A stretch of DNA of 64,000 nucleotides, from the NCBI GenBank assembly GCA_038093975.1, contig JBBPTG010000055.1, forward strand, positions 62,001-126,000, in the 5' to 3' direction. Both the position numbers and the translations under genes were made by a program. Positions 48,550-60,465 of the stretch are shown one piece after another (within the stretch, counting starts at the first letter, position 1; the number at the start of each line of letters is the position of its first letter). Source of the stretch: Chalciporus piperatus (taxonomy: Eukaryota > Basidiomycota > Agaricomycetes > Boletales > Boletaceae). Below the pieces are notes generated by a model that was not told the origin of the DNA, did no database searches, and worked only from the letters and a program-made list of their open reading frames with translations.

Positions 48550-50023
48550 CTACAAGACGTATCGGTTCTTGCCCCTGACATCCGCATATCTGTCTGGTTT
48601 GGGTGGCTTCCCAAAGACTGCCTCCTCGGTCTCTGCACACATACCAGTGAATTTCCAGACTCGGAGAGCAAATGCAACACTTACTGAGAACATCCCGATA
48701 TATTCTTGAAACTGTTGGATCCCACTTCCCTCTCCACATGTGTGCACCCCCTCCAGTGGCAGGATCTATATCATACTTGGTCACAAACTCCCTCAATGAA
48801 AAGCCAACACGTTGTTCCATTGGAATGACTGGAACGTCAATGTACGATTTTTGAGGGAGCATAAGGATCGTGTAGCGGTGATACGGCGTGCCCTTTTGGG
48901 GATGAGGGGGTATGTACTGGGTATGGGAGTTCACGTTAGAGATCAGTGATGGGGACGTCGCTGACAGAGGGATGTTTGGTCTAGAGAAGCATTGACGCAA
49001 ATGACATGGGTTGAGAGGGGACACACGTACTGTAGCCAGTGGAGGAATGGCTGAAATGTACTGCTGATCTGCTCGGGTACGTCTACGCCATTGTTGGTAA
49101 ATTAAAATACGCAAGAGTACACACTCACCTGGATCAACCATGACCAACGTGTACAAACGCTCGTCCGCGTGGTAAACATCTTTGTGGAGCTTTGGAGGGT
49201 TCACAGTCTTCAGTGCCTAGTCAGCCAAGGGGTGACGCGTAGAGGTGGTAGATAAACTCGCCTGCTCCGGAAGGAGATAAACCCCTGGTTCCACGAACTT
49301 GTGTTTCGGTTTTGTTGACGACTGAGACTCGTCGTGCTCAGGGAATGAAACACGGAGATCAAAGGAGGGGTTAAGGTCAGGCACAACATCGGGGACAACG
49401 TGCATTTGGTGAATTCGTTCCATCTGAAACGGCTAAGTTTGAAACCGCTGTACACAACGAGCCCACATACCAGAAGGTCGAGTGCGCCTTCCTTTCTCCA
49501 GCGTTGTTCAATGATATGTCTTTCTGCTGGCCTTGACATGTCCGCTAAGAAAATGCTAGTGTGAACAGCTGGCTGAACAAGACATATGGCCCGGTGACTT
49601 ACCCATTCCGTTTGCACACTTCCATCGAATCTGTGGAAAGTTGACCTCGCTCTGTATGTCCAGATAGTTCAACCTCTCCTCCATTTCCTTGATTGCTGCA
49701 GCGTCGGGTTCGGGTGCGTTCCTGGCAGCGTCGAGCGCGGTCTGAACGTCGCGCATTTCGAGTTTCAACGCTTCCGAGTCCGCCTTGATGAACTTGAGCG
49801 CCTCGTCGAATGCAGGAAGCACGCCGAGGGCAAGAGGTCGCTTCCATTCTCGCGGGTGCTCGAGGGAAATTTTAGGTCGACGCGTCTTGAGTAGTCGGGG
49901 ACGACGTGTCTGGGTGGAAGCGTCCTCCTCGGTCGCGGTCGTGGTCGCTGCTGGGGTCGATGCAGCCTGGAGTGTCCTAACGAACTTTGCTGGCTGAGAG
50001 TGTAACCTCCGTAGTGTGAACAT
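48550..50023 (-). CDS. MRPL35: Mitochondrial large-subunit ribosomal protein mL38 (MRPL35, PEBP fold)
   Basis: Structural protein of the mitochondrial 54S subunit with a phosphatidylethanolamine-binding-protein fold. The basic, Ser/Thr-rich presequence MFTLRRLHSQPAKFVRTL starts at 50023. Then RPKISLEHPREWKRPLALGV, the acidic helical segment ADSEALKLEMRDVQTALDA, PQIRWKCANGM, RWRKEGALDLL, LNPSFDLRVSFPEHDE (PEBP strand), EPGVYLLPEQ, LYTLVMVDP (ligand-pocket DPD region, near 49140), KGTPYHRYTILMLPQ (GxxxHRY), and the last exon EAVFGKPPKPDRYADVRGKN. About eight exons. The start is 140 bp from the valyl-tRNA synthetase start on the other strand. Confidence 0.88.
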
Positions 50024-50163
50024 GATCCTAATGGTAGTTGACCAGGTAGTACTAGTAGTAGGTCTAGTAGTAGGTCTAGTAGTACTATTACTTAGTAGCT
50101 CAGTAGTCTACTTATTACATAACCCACTCAGTTTCTTCTTTCTGCCAGTGACTCGGATCGCGG
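50024..50163. promoter_or_regulatory. Short bidirectional promoter with CTAGTAGTA repeats
   Basis: The 140 bp shared by mL38 (-) and valyl-tRNA synthetase (+). About 50043-50108 is built of repeated GTAGTA and TCTAGTAGTAGG words. Two mitochondrial-translation genes share this region, so co-regulation is plausible. Confidence 0.6.
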
Positions 50164-53100
50164 ATGCTAAAAGCATGCAGCAATCGATATCTCTTCTCCC
50201 CAATCTCTTCCTCCCGATCTATTGCGAACCTTGCTAAATACCCAACAATGGCATCAACCAAAGACCCAAAGAAGCTGGACAAGGAGGCAAAGCTCGCTGC
50301 AAAGCTAGCCAAGCAGGCCGCATTGGCACCAAAAGCAAAGGCCGACAAGGAGAGCAAGCCCGAGGAGGTGTTCGTCAACACCACACCAAAGGGCGAGAAG
50401 AAGGGTCAGTTCTCCAGCCCGTCTGTCTGCGCTTCTGACTCTACATCGATCACGTAGACATGGCCCAACCAATGGCTGCTGGATACAACCCACAAGCGGT
50501 CGAGGCAGCTTGGTACGATTGGTGGGAAGCCCAGGGCTTCTTCAAACCCCAAAGTGCCCCTGATGGCTCTGCCAAACCGGAGGGTGTATTCGTCATTCCT
50601 TCCCCTCCCCCCAACGTGACAGGTAGTCTTCACATCGGTCATGCTCTCACTGTGGCCATCCAAGATGGCTTGGTACGATGGTCAGTCGCATATTGATGTC
50701 CGTGGCCAAGTCAATAACCAGGTCCAGGAACCGCATGCTGGGCAAGACAACATTATTCGTTCCGGGCTTCGATCACGCTGGTATCTCGACGCAGTCTGTT
50801 GTCGAACGTCGCCTGTTCAAAGTCGAGGGAAAGACGCGTCACGATCTTGGTAGAGAAGCCTTCTTAGAAAAGGTCATGGACTGGAAGAACGAGTCAGTGA
50901 GCTTCCGGTCCGTAATTAGCGCGTCATACTCATATTTCTCAGCTACCAGTCACGTATCACGAACCAGCTCCGTAGACTAGGAGGAAGTTACGATTGGGAT
51001 CGTGTTGCATTCACCATGAACCCCGTGAGTAGAGAGTGCATAGTCCCTTGTCTCCGACTTCATTTTCAGCGCAGTCGCTCTCGAAAGCTGTCATCGAAAC
51101 CTTTTGTCGTTTGCATGAGGGTGGTATCCTTTATCGTGCAAACCGGTTGGTGAACTGGTGTGTCAGGCTTAACACGACACTCTCAAACTTGGAGGTACGT
51201 TCATACAAGGTACCCTCCTTCCTTTTATTGATGTGATATAGGTGGATCAAAAACAACTAGATGGTAGAACTCTGCTTAGCGTACCAGGTTACGATCCAAA
51301 GGAGAAATTCGAGTTTGGTGTCATCACATCTTTTGCATACCCAATCGAGGGTTCCGGTACGCTCCCAATCAGTGTTTGCTTTTCTTCTCACCTACACCTT
51401 CGTAGATGAGAAAATCATCGTTGCAACCACGCGACCAGAGACGATGCTTGGTGACTCTGCTATTGCTGTCCATCCCGATGATCCTCGCTACAAGGTGCAA
51501 GAAACTTGTTTTTTTTACTCAGCGTGCTGAACTGACACTCCTTCAGCACCTTCACGGGAAATTCGCCAAGCATCCGTTCGTTGACAGGCGGATACCCATC
51601 GTGACAGATGCAATCGTGGTTGACATGGAGTTCGGAACTGGTGCCGTCAAGATCACGCCCGCGCATGACCCCAACGACTATGAAGTTGGGTCGCGCCATA
51701 ATTTGGAGTTCATCAATATCCTCAATGACGACGGGACACTCAATGCAAATGCCGGAGAGAAGTTCAACGTAAGTCGGATGCTTAGATGTAGGAGTAAATT
51801 GGTCTGAGAGATGTATCCTCACAGGGCATGAAGAGGTTCCATGCTAGACGAGAGGTCGTCAAGGCACTCACTGATCTGGGATTGTTCGTTGAGACGAAGA
51901 ACAACCCCATGCAGATTCCTATTTGCAGGTGAGTACGTCTTCGTTGTGTATGCGCGTGTGCCAACGAGAATACAGTAAATCTGGGGATATCATTGAACCA
52001 GTGTTGAAGCCACAGTGGTGGGTGAACTGCAAACCTTTAGCAGAGGAAGCGATCAAGGTTTGATGGTGAATATAAACTGCCGAGTACGGTGACTCATCCC
52101 TGCCCCATAGCGAACACGGGCAGGAGAGCTCAAGATCGGTCCCGCACAATCAGAGGCGGATTGGTACAGGTGGCTTGAGAACATTCAAGATTGGTGTATC
52201 TCGCGCCAATTATGGTGGGGCCACCGTTGCCCTGCTTACTTCGTCCGCATAGAGGGTCAAGAGAACGAGGTATGTCTCCCAAAGTCTTCGCCCATATATC
52301 GCTGATTGAGGCGCTATGTCTAGAACAATGACGGCAAAAACTGGGTCGTCGGTCGTAATATCGAGGAAGCCACTGAACGTGCCAAAGTGTTAGCTGCTGG
52401 CAGCAATTTCACTCTCGAGCAAGATGAGGATGTCCTTGATACATGGTTCTCTTCTGGTTTGTGGCCATTCTCCATCATGGGCTGGCCAGAAAAGGTGGAT
52501 TCCTTTTCGTGTTTCGTGTCGTTCAAGTCTAAACTCGTTCTAGACCCCCGACTTCCAACACTACTACCCCGCAAGCTTGTTGGAGACTGGATGGGACATC
52601 CTATTCTTCTGGGTCGCTCGTATGGTGTTGCTCGGCGTCTATCTGACGGCTGAAGTTCCATTCGGCGAAGTTCTTTGCCATGCAATGATTCGGGACGCTC
52701 ATGGACGGAAGATGAGCAAAAGTTTGGGTAATGTCATAGACCCTCTGGACGTCATCCACGGACTGCCTCTCCAAGATCTTCACCAAAAGCTTCACGAAGG
52801 AAACTTGGACGAGAAGGAGATTGCAAAAGCTATTGCAGGGCAGAAGAAGGACTTCCCCAAGGGTATTCCGGAATGTGGAACCGACGGTCTCAGATTTGCT
52901 CTCTGCGCCTATTCGGGTGGAGGTAAGGGAAGCTCTGCCTATACGCGACAGTTTTGTGACTTCTTCGCACAGGACGGGATATCAACCTTGAGATCCTTCG
53001 TGTTGAGGGCTACCGAAAGTTCTGCAATAAAATCTTCAACGCTACAAAGTTTGCGATGCTCAAGTTTGAGCCTGATTTCCAGCCCGCTGTAGCCAAGGTA

Positions 53101-54276
53101 CGGAGCTTTTGGTTCGATGCATATGAATCGACTCAATGGGCTTTTTTAGTTGACCGGAAACGAAAGTCTTGTTGAGCGATGGGTGATCCACAAGCTCAAC
53201 GTCGCGGCGAGCGAGGTGAACAAATACCTCGAACTGCGGAATTTCATGGCCGCCACCAGCGCTGTTTACAACTTCTGGCTGTATGAGCTCTGCGATGTTT
53301 ACATCGTACGTGTGTTTTGCTGCGTCTATGAGCAGCGCTGACGTTCATGTAATACAGGAGGCAATGAAACCAATGACTGACCCCGCTGCCGACCCCAAGG
53401 TACGCACGTCGGCACAGCAGACTCTGCACACCTGTTTGGATTACGGCCTCCGACTTCTCCACCCATTCATGCCGTTCGTCACCGAGGAACTCTGGCAACG
53501 CCTTCCTAGACGATCAACTGACGCTCCCTCTATCATGGTCGCTCAATACCCGATCTTTGTAAGCGATTTCAACTGCTTGCAGGAAATGCCTTCTCAAGTC
53601 TACGAACAGGATCCCGAGCTCCAATCCCCAGACGCAGATGAAAAGTTCGATCTTGTTTTCGCGGCTCTGCGGACGGGTCGTTCGTTGGCAGCGTCGTACA
53701 ATGTGCAATCGAACATCCAACGTAGGTTGCTATTGTGACAAGGCTTGCAGCCAGCTTATTCGGAATCATCCAGTCTTCATCCACGTTCAGACTCCCGAGG
53801 AGAAGGCACTGTTCGAATCTCAAGCGCCTACGATGACTGCTCTGATCAAGGGTTGCACAAAAGTCGAGGTCCTGCAAGGATCGTCGTCCCAAATACCTGC
53901 TGGATGTGGTTCCAGCGTTGTTTCATCGACCGTGGTGGCATACCTCCAGGTCCAGGTGCGCACATCCTTGGGCTGTCTCGTTCTGTCCCGTTTAAACCAT
54001 TCTAGGGTCTCGTGAACCTGGAGGCTGAGATTGCCAAATGCGACAAGAAACTAGAAGTTGCGCGTGCCAATTTCGGCAAGATCAACAAATTGATCTCGCA
54101 ACCAAACTATGAAACGACCGTTCCTGAAGCCGTACAACTGAGCAACGAGGAAAAGGTTGGGCATATCCGCTTTCGTTTGTGTGACCGAGCTCACGAATCT
54201 TTGCCAGCGGAAAACGTTGCAAGTGGAGGTTGCTGCGCTCGAGCAGTCGAGGGAGATGTTTGCTAAACTGCAGTAG
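50164..54276 (+). CDS. VAS1: Valyl-tRNA synthetase
   Basis: Class I synthetase charging tRNA-Val. Two in-frame starts: 50164 ([20 protein letters not shown], mitochondrial presequence-like) and 50248 ([15 protein letters not shown], Lys/Ala-rich cytosolic form). Catalytic core: [28 protein letters not shown] (HIGH motif, near 50630), [32 protein letters not shown]. Editing domain: [13 protein letters not shown] and [15 protein letters not shown]. Then [53 protein letters not shown] (KMSKS, near 52710). Anticodon-binding domain: [22 protein letters not shown]-terminal tRNA-binding coiled coil: [20 protein letters not shown], to the stop at 54274-54276. About 18 introns; no lesion noticed. Confidence 0.95.
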
Positions 54277-54566
54277 ATTTGAAGTGTGGAGTAATAAGAT
54301 ACGCTAATGACAGTTTGTGCTATTGATGTCGCAATTCAACCAACCGCTAGAGGTTTCGTTGCGTTCGGGTGGGGGCTTTGGATCTGTCGATCACTTTCTC
54401 ATCCTGGGACCTGCATGCAACTGCGTCCCTTGCACGCCCAAGCCATAGGCATAGATGAGTCTAATAATAAGTTCCTGCAGTTCCAACGCACTCGGCCGCG
54501 GTCAACTTCGATGCCGTAAATGGAACCCATGATCATATGAAGTCCTGTTCATAACCAAGTGCTTGT

Positions 54567-55215
54567 ATGTCTCGAGAGATGCTCAGAAGGGCCCTGTGAG
54601 TCCCATCGTTGCGGAATTGGGTATTCCTGAAGCTGACCAGTGAGCAGGACTTTAACGATCGCTGTGGTTATCGGAGTGGCGTTCATGCGGATGATGAATG
54701 GGTCATCGAACATTCCACTCTACCAGAATACCCCAGCAGCAGGCCCACCCTCAATCAACCCAGCATGTGCTGACCCACCCATGGATCAGTGTTCCTTCTA
54801 CACCGACTGTCTCGAATCCAGATACCATTGCGGTCCGGATGGCTATCCCGTTGGCTACGGGAAGAAGTTTTGCCAAAAGTTCTCGGACGACCGTTCGAAG
54901 CTCGATGAACAAGGGCAGCGTTGGATGGTGAATACCATGCACTGTCTCCAGCTTGCGCTCGTCCCAGACGCCATTGACACGAACGCAACCGTGACGAGCT
55001 GCGATGCATTGAAGCACCAAGCGTTTGCATCGCATGCTGGATGTTACGCCAGGAATGGGTTCTGTAGTTTGGGTGTGCATAACTGGGCGGCGATCCTCGA
55101 GATTGTGGATATTAAGACTCTGTTTTCGAGTTGGGATGCGTTGAAGGCTACGATACAAGCGGCGGTGGAGTGTGAGGGGTATTACGCGTACATGGTGGAG
55201 AGAGGGTTGTTTTGA
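54567..55215 (+). CDS. Secreted Cys-rich protein, possibly stanniocalcin-like
   Basis: Exon 1 (54567-54595, MSREMLRRA) joins exon 2 (54648-55215) through a GT-AG intron of 52 nt, giving an N-terminus with a signal-peptide-like core TLTIAVVIGVAFM. The mature protein (about 175 residues) has at least ten Cys: PACADPP, QCSFYTDCLE, RYHCGPDGY, KKFCQKF, MHCLQLAL, SCDALKHQA, AGCYARNGFCSL, VECEGYY. The pattern and length remind me of fungal proteins that look distantly like stanniocalcin, but this is from memory. No catalytic motif was seen. Function unknown. Confidence 0.75.
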
Positions 55216-56090
55216 TCCAAAGCTATCTGAACGTAGAATTGACTAGTCATACGGCTTGAAATTATGTACTAACTTGACCCTTTCGCAAAGCTCAGGCTCG
55301 AAGTCTTGGCCTTAGAACGTGAAGACTGTCATCCAACTGCCCGGACCCACCCACGTTCACGACCCCCCAGCTGGGTACCCGTACCATCGACCCGCAGGTT
55401 GACCACCACGGGTTACCCGGGCACCCCCCTACCCATCGTAGATCCTATCATCTGCCAGGGGATAGGCTTGGGGGATGCTGCCATATCCGCCCTTGATCCG
55501 CCCACATTACCGTTCAAGGTACTCTATCATCCATGTGATAGGCCAGTAAACAGCTACTATGTAAGTATTCAATACTGTTTCGGGAAGACTGTTTAACTTT
55601 TGTCCGTGTTCGTGACGCTCCGGCATTTGAACATGGTGTACCCTTGAAATGCCTGCGCACTGTAACGGAAGCAAGCCCCACTCCGGTTCGGTTCAGGAGT
55701 ATACTGGGGCTTCTGGCTAGGTTTTTCTGACGATTTACTGTGCCCATCGTCGTACACTCGTTGCCGTGTGGTTCCCGGTTTTGCCGTGCCGTCGTTCGGT
55801 ACTATGTAGTAGCGTCCGCGATGGGCGTGCCGATGAGTCTGAGCAACTCTTGCACATGGAGTAATTCTGCTCCCAAGCGGCCAAGCCTTGGGCAAGTCAT
55901 GAGGTCACCCGTCCTCATATCTCCATTATGGATCTCGAGGTCAGTTGGCTTCCGTCCTCTATTACTTATATACCACCCCTCCCAGGTATCCCCCGCGACA
56001 ACCATCCTCAAGCGCTAAGCGTCAGGTGGGTGACTTAACGAAAGGACGATGCCTGTTTTCATTCAAAAGCTCGTGCTAGGAAATTGAACA
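55216..56090. other. Intergenic; 3' part is the upstream arm of a tandem duplication
   Basis: No gene was recognised in the 875 bp. From about 55775 to 56090 it closely resembles 58306-58563, the flank of the second oxygenase copy (for example TTCCCGGTTTTGCCG and TATCCCCCGCGACAACCATC in both). The promoter of oxygenase copy 1 must be here. Confidence 0.6.
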
Positions 56091-57520
56091 ATGCCTGGAA
56101 CAACTTTACCCCCTTTTCCGACTGATGTCCGCACGCATCCGTTGCTCGTGATTGACTTTGCCCTTCTGCAAGCGGGCGACCCCGCTGAAATCGACCGTCT
56201 CTGGGAGGCTACAACCACGCTTGGGTTTTGGTAGTAAGTGTTTGTTCCCGCCAATAACTCGTCCATTTAAGTTCGACCTGTGAACTCGACTATTCAAACT
56301 GATCCTCGTCCTTTCTAGCCTCAAGAATCATGGTGCCGACAAGGAGGTAAATGACATGTTTGAGATGGGGGCCGCGACGATGGCTCTACCTCTCGAAGAG
56401 AAGATGGAATTCGAGCAAGGCGATGAAGGGCATTCGTTCGGGTACGCGATGGGAGTGGTGTGTCCCCCGGGTCGTGTGAGCTGACCAGCATTATCAGATA
56501 CAAGAAGGCTGGAGCAAATGCTGTTGATGCTAGCGGGTGAGTATGTATCGACGGCGGACGCCCATCCCTTGTCAAGTAACGAAGATCCTGCTAGTCAATT
56601 GGACGCTGTCGAATTCATCAATGTTTCAAAGGACGACGCCCTTGCATTCCCAAAGGTTGTTCACAGGACATACCCAGCTCCTACTACAGCAGCGATCCCG
56701 ACAGCTGTGGCGCCGTTTGTCCGCAAGGCGCTTGATGTCAACTACACGGTTCTTCGTATTTTCAACGACAAATTAGGTCTGCCCGAAGGGACACTCCAGC
56801 GGCTGCACTCCTCCGAGGAACATAGTGGAAGCGAAGCTCGCATGATCAGGTCTCCTCCAATTCCCGGAAAGGCGGTTGCAGACACGGCCGTGCTGGGAGC
56901 ACACACGGACTTTGGATCTTTGGTGGGGGGACAAATCCAAGTCATGCAGTATCGTGGTTGACGAGTTCCGCTAGTCGTTTTTGCACAACAGGCTTGGTGG
57001 CCTTCAGGTTCTTCCTCCTGGTCATACCGAATGGTCATATATCGAGGTGAGTTCCAAGGATACGATTTGGTTGCCATTTATCAGCCATTTACCTGTGTGA
57101 TGCACAGCCTCTTCCTGGCCATGCGGTCTGTAACGTCGGAGATGCGCTCTCTTTCTTCAGTGGAGGTATTCTCCAATCCAATATCCATCGAGTAGTCCCT
57201 CCCCCGGGTGCTCAAGGCGAGCACGAACGTTGGTCCCTTGTGTTCTTCACCCGTCCAGGCAACTCCAAAGTCCTCCGGGCCCTTGTGGAAGATAGTCCGA
57301 TGATCGCAGATGCAGTCCAGAAACGGTCTGACCGGAACTTTAACACGGGCTCGACGGCGGCCGAGTGGTTTTCCAGGCGAATCAAATACCAAAGGATCAA
57401 TAACAGGAGGGTATGTGGAATGACTCCCGAGGATCTAACAACTTTTTCTTATATTGTTGACAGGGGCCAGAGACATGGGAAGCGAGCCGAGGGACGGAAC
57501 ATACCCCAGCGGCCGCGTGA
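55775..57520 (+). repeat. Tandem duplication, unit 1
   Basis: Promoter plus oxygenase gene, nearly repeated 2473 bp downstream. Long stretches, such as the exon around 56730-56860, are identical in both units, while the introns and the segment 57521-58300 differ. Confidence 0.85.
56091..57520 (+). CDS. 2-oxoglutarate/Fe(II) dioxygenase (isopenicillin N synthase-like), copy 1
   Basis: Non-heme iron oxygenase with the DIOX_N and 2OG-FeII_Oxy domains. Start MPGTTLPPFPTDVRTHPLLV; then IDRLWEAATTLGFWYLKNHG (N-terminal domain), FEQGDEGHSFGYKKAG, EFINVSKDDALAFP. Iron ligands are visible as AHTDFGS (HxD, near 56905) and NIHRVVPPPG (second His, near 57187); ERWSLVFF supplies the Arg-x-Ser 2OG site (near 57230). 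Seven exons join in frame, the last GPETWEASRGTEHTPAAA ending at 57520. An 82-nt-free GTATCG intron after IQVMQ joins to LGGLQVLPPGHTEW. Substrate unknown; no signal peptide, so cytosolic. Confidence 0.88.
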
Positions 57521-58563
57521 GCTCGTCGCACCCGCTGCTATTCGATGGTTGGATCGTATCGTCACTAACATGTATCGCATCACGTGAATCCAGGTTTTCT
57601 GCTAAGACCGTATAGTTAGTGAGCCAAGGTGCTAACTTAGGCCTTGTCCCGCAAAGTCACACGTCTCGACAAAGGTGGACAAGGATATCAAGTTATAACG
57701 GTAGGTCCTGGGTCTGTGTGCGAAGAGTGACGCTCGGGCATTCATGCCTGCCTGTTCGCCCGTCGCCTCTCCGAGGATCGGAGTCGGGGCATCGGGCAAT
57801 GTACAGTGCGAGTAGGGGCAGTTAAGGGAGGGAGGCTTCCTGAGGGGGGGGATTCTCGCTCTTCGCCATCCGTACGACAGGATTCGATGAAGCGACACAG
57901 AGTCACAGGCCGCCAATCATCTTGATGAGGACTCTGATTCAGATTGGACCGGAACCCGCACTTTCCCTGAAATTCCCATTCATATCCCGTGCACTAAGTG
58001 ACTAAGTTCGTGGGTGCGGCTCGGCCTTAAATTGTCATCTGCCAGGGAATGTCAGGCTGTCGTACAATTGCGTACAACTGTCGTATCGGCTGCCACACTT
58101 CTGGGACGATCGGTATGCACTCAAGATACTCCATGAACTGTAATAGTGACAAAGACTACAAACAGGGCGTGTTTTCAAGAGCAGTGTGGATTTGACAAGC
58201 TCGATTACACAGTTCAAATCTCAACCTCTCAAGTACCGGGAACAACCACAATCCGATAACTATAACTTTGGGTTCATGTTTGGAGCACACTCGAGTTGCC
58301 ACGGTGCAGTTCCCGGTTTTGCCGCCCCGTCGTTCGCGTCCGCGATGAGTGTGCCGATGGGTGCAACTCTGAGCAACTCCCATACAGATGCTGCTTCTCC
58401 CTTATGGATCTCGATGTCAGCTGCTGTCACCCAAAATAGCCCCTATTACTTATATACCACCTCCCAGATATCCCCCGCGACAACCATCCTCAAGCAGGTG
58501 CCTCAACGAAAGGACGATTCCCGTTTTCATTCAAAAGCTCGGCCCGTGCTAGGGAACTGAACA
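57521..58563. other. Spacer between the duplicated oxygenase genes
   Basis: About 57521-58300 is not shared with the flank of copy 1 and has no recognised gene. About 58306-58563 is the duplicated promoter arm, with small differences and short deletions relative to 55775-56090. Confidence 0.55.
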
Positions 58564-59971
58564 ATGCCTGGAACAACTTTACCCCCCTTTCCGACTGATG
58601 TGCGCACGCATCCGTTGCTCGTGATTGATTTTGCCCTTCTGCAAGCGGGCGACTCTGCTGAAATCGACCGTCTCTGGGAGGCTGCAACCACTCTTGGGTT
58701 TTGGTAGTAAGTGTTTGTTTCTGCCAATAACTCATCCAATCATGTCCACTATGTCCCACTCGACTATTTAAACTGATACCTCGTCCTTTCTAGCCTCAAG
58801 AATCATGGTGCCGACAAGGAGGTGAATGACATGTTTGAGATGGGGGCCGCGACGATGGCTCTACCTCTCGAAGAGAAGATGGAATTCGAGCAAGGCGATG
58901 AAGGGCATTCGTTCGGGTACGCAATGAGAGTGGTGCTTCCTCGTCGTGTGAGCTGACCAGCGTTATCAGATATAAGAAGGCTGGAGCAACTGCCGTGGAT
59001 GCTACCGGGTGAGTATGTATCGACTCCCATCCCTTGCCAAGTAATGAAGATCCTGCTAGTCGATTGGACGCTGCCGAGTTCATTAATGTTTCAAAGGACG
59101 ACGCCCTTGCATTCCCAAAGGTTGCTCACAGGACATACCCAGCTCCTACTACAGCAGCGATCCCGAACGCTGTGGCGCCGTTTGTCCGCAAGGCGCTTGA
59201 TGTCAACTACACGGTTCTTCGTATTTTCAACGACAAATTAGGTCTGCCCGAAGGGACACTCCAGCGGCTGCACTCCTCCGAGGAACATAGTGGAAGCGAA
59301 GCTCGCATGATCAGGTCTCCTCCAATTCCAGGAAAGGCGGCCGCGGACACGGCCGTACTGGGAGCACACACGGACTTTGGATCTTTGGTGGGGGGACAAA
59401 TCCAAGTCATGCAGTATCGTGGTTGACGAGTTCCGCTAGTCATTTTTGCTCAACAGGCTTGGTGGCCTTCAGGTTCTTCCTCCTGGTCACACCGAATGGT
59501 CATATATCAAGGTGAGTTCCAACTTCCAAGGATACGATTCGCTTTCGCTCATTTACGCACAGCCTCTTCCTGGCCATGCGGTCTGTAACATCGGGGATGC
59601 ACTCTCTTTCTTCAGCGGAGGTATTCTCCAATCAAACATCCATCGAGTAGTCCCTCCCCCGGGTGCTCAAGGCGAGCATGAGCGTTGGTCCCTTGTATTC
59701 TTCACACGTCCAGGCAACTCCAAAGTTCTTCGGGCCCTTGTGGAGGATAGTCCGATGATCGCAGATGCAGTCCAGAAACGATCTGACCGGAACTTCAACA
59801 CGGGCTCGACGGCGGCCGAGTGGTTTGCCAGACGAATCAGACACTACAGGGTAAAGAACAGAAAGGTATATGCACTCCCATGCATCTAACAACTTTATCT
59901 CACATTGTTGACAGGGGCCAGAGACGTGGGAAGCGGGTAGAGGTACGGAACATAACCCAACGGCCGTGTGA
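58306..59971 (+). repeat. Tandem duplication, unit 2
   Basis: Second copy of the promoter plus oxygenase unit, offset 2473 bp from unit 1 at the ATG. Same orientation, which fits unequal crossing-over or replication slippage rather than transposition; no terminal repeats are seen. Confidence 0.85.
58564..59971 (+). CDS. 2-oxoglutarate/Fe(II) dioxygenase (isopenicillin N synthase-like), copy 2
   Basis: Tandem paralogue of the gene at 56091. It keeps the same exon layout and all key sites: AHTDFGS (near 59370), NIHRVVPPPG (near 59640) and ERWSLVFF. Differences from copy 1 are mostly single residues: GDSAEI for GDPAEI, TAVDATG for NAVDASG, RLDAAEF for QLDAVEF, VAHRTYP for VVHRTYP, IPNAVAP for IPTAVAP. 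The C-terminus differs most: HYRVKNRK then GPETWEAGRGTEHNPTAV, ending at 59971. All junctions stay in frame, so both copies look functional. Confidence 0.88.
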
Positions 59972-60465
59972 GCTCGCTCGCACCCGCTGCTATCACACAG
60001 TTGATATCGTTGCTAACGTGTATGGTCCACGCTTTGATCGTTGTTATTTTGGTCTTGCATGAGTCCCGTTCAAATTGTGCTGTGTAGATTTCGTGCCTGC
60101 GAACTTGTTTCCACTGCATTGCGGTAGGTAATGGCGGTTTCATTCCCATCAACTAGGAGAAGGGAACCACTCAGGTGCCGACCAACTCAAATCTTCGCCG
60201 CCCACAAAGTGCTCGGTCGTCTTGTTGCCATGGTTGTGGCTCGAGGGCCAAACTCGACTAGTTGACCAAGATGGCATGAGGGTACATGGGTATCCAGAAG
60301 GCCAAACCAGTAGGTGACGAGTCGTCCCATCGACCCCAGAGAGTCTGACCGGTGTCAAATTCGGACTTGCCAGTGGAAGCATTCTCTTGGACCGGCAATG
60401 TGTGAGTCACGCACTAACATTGCAATCCGATATCGAGCGTCGAAATACTACATGTCTGTTCGGTG
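59972..60465. other. Convergent intergenic region
   Basis: 494 bp between oxygenase copy 2 and the PAF1 stop codon. No convincing gene; a minus-strand open frame at 60149-60382 lacks recognisable features. Confidence 0.45.

Noticed and set aside
55775..59971. Transposon carrying the oxygenase gene
   Set aside because: No terminal inverted repeats, target-site duplication or transposase; a tandem duplication explains the pattern.
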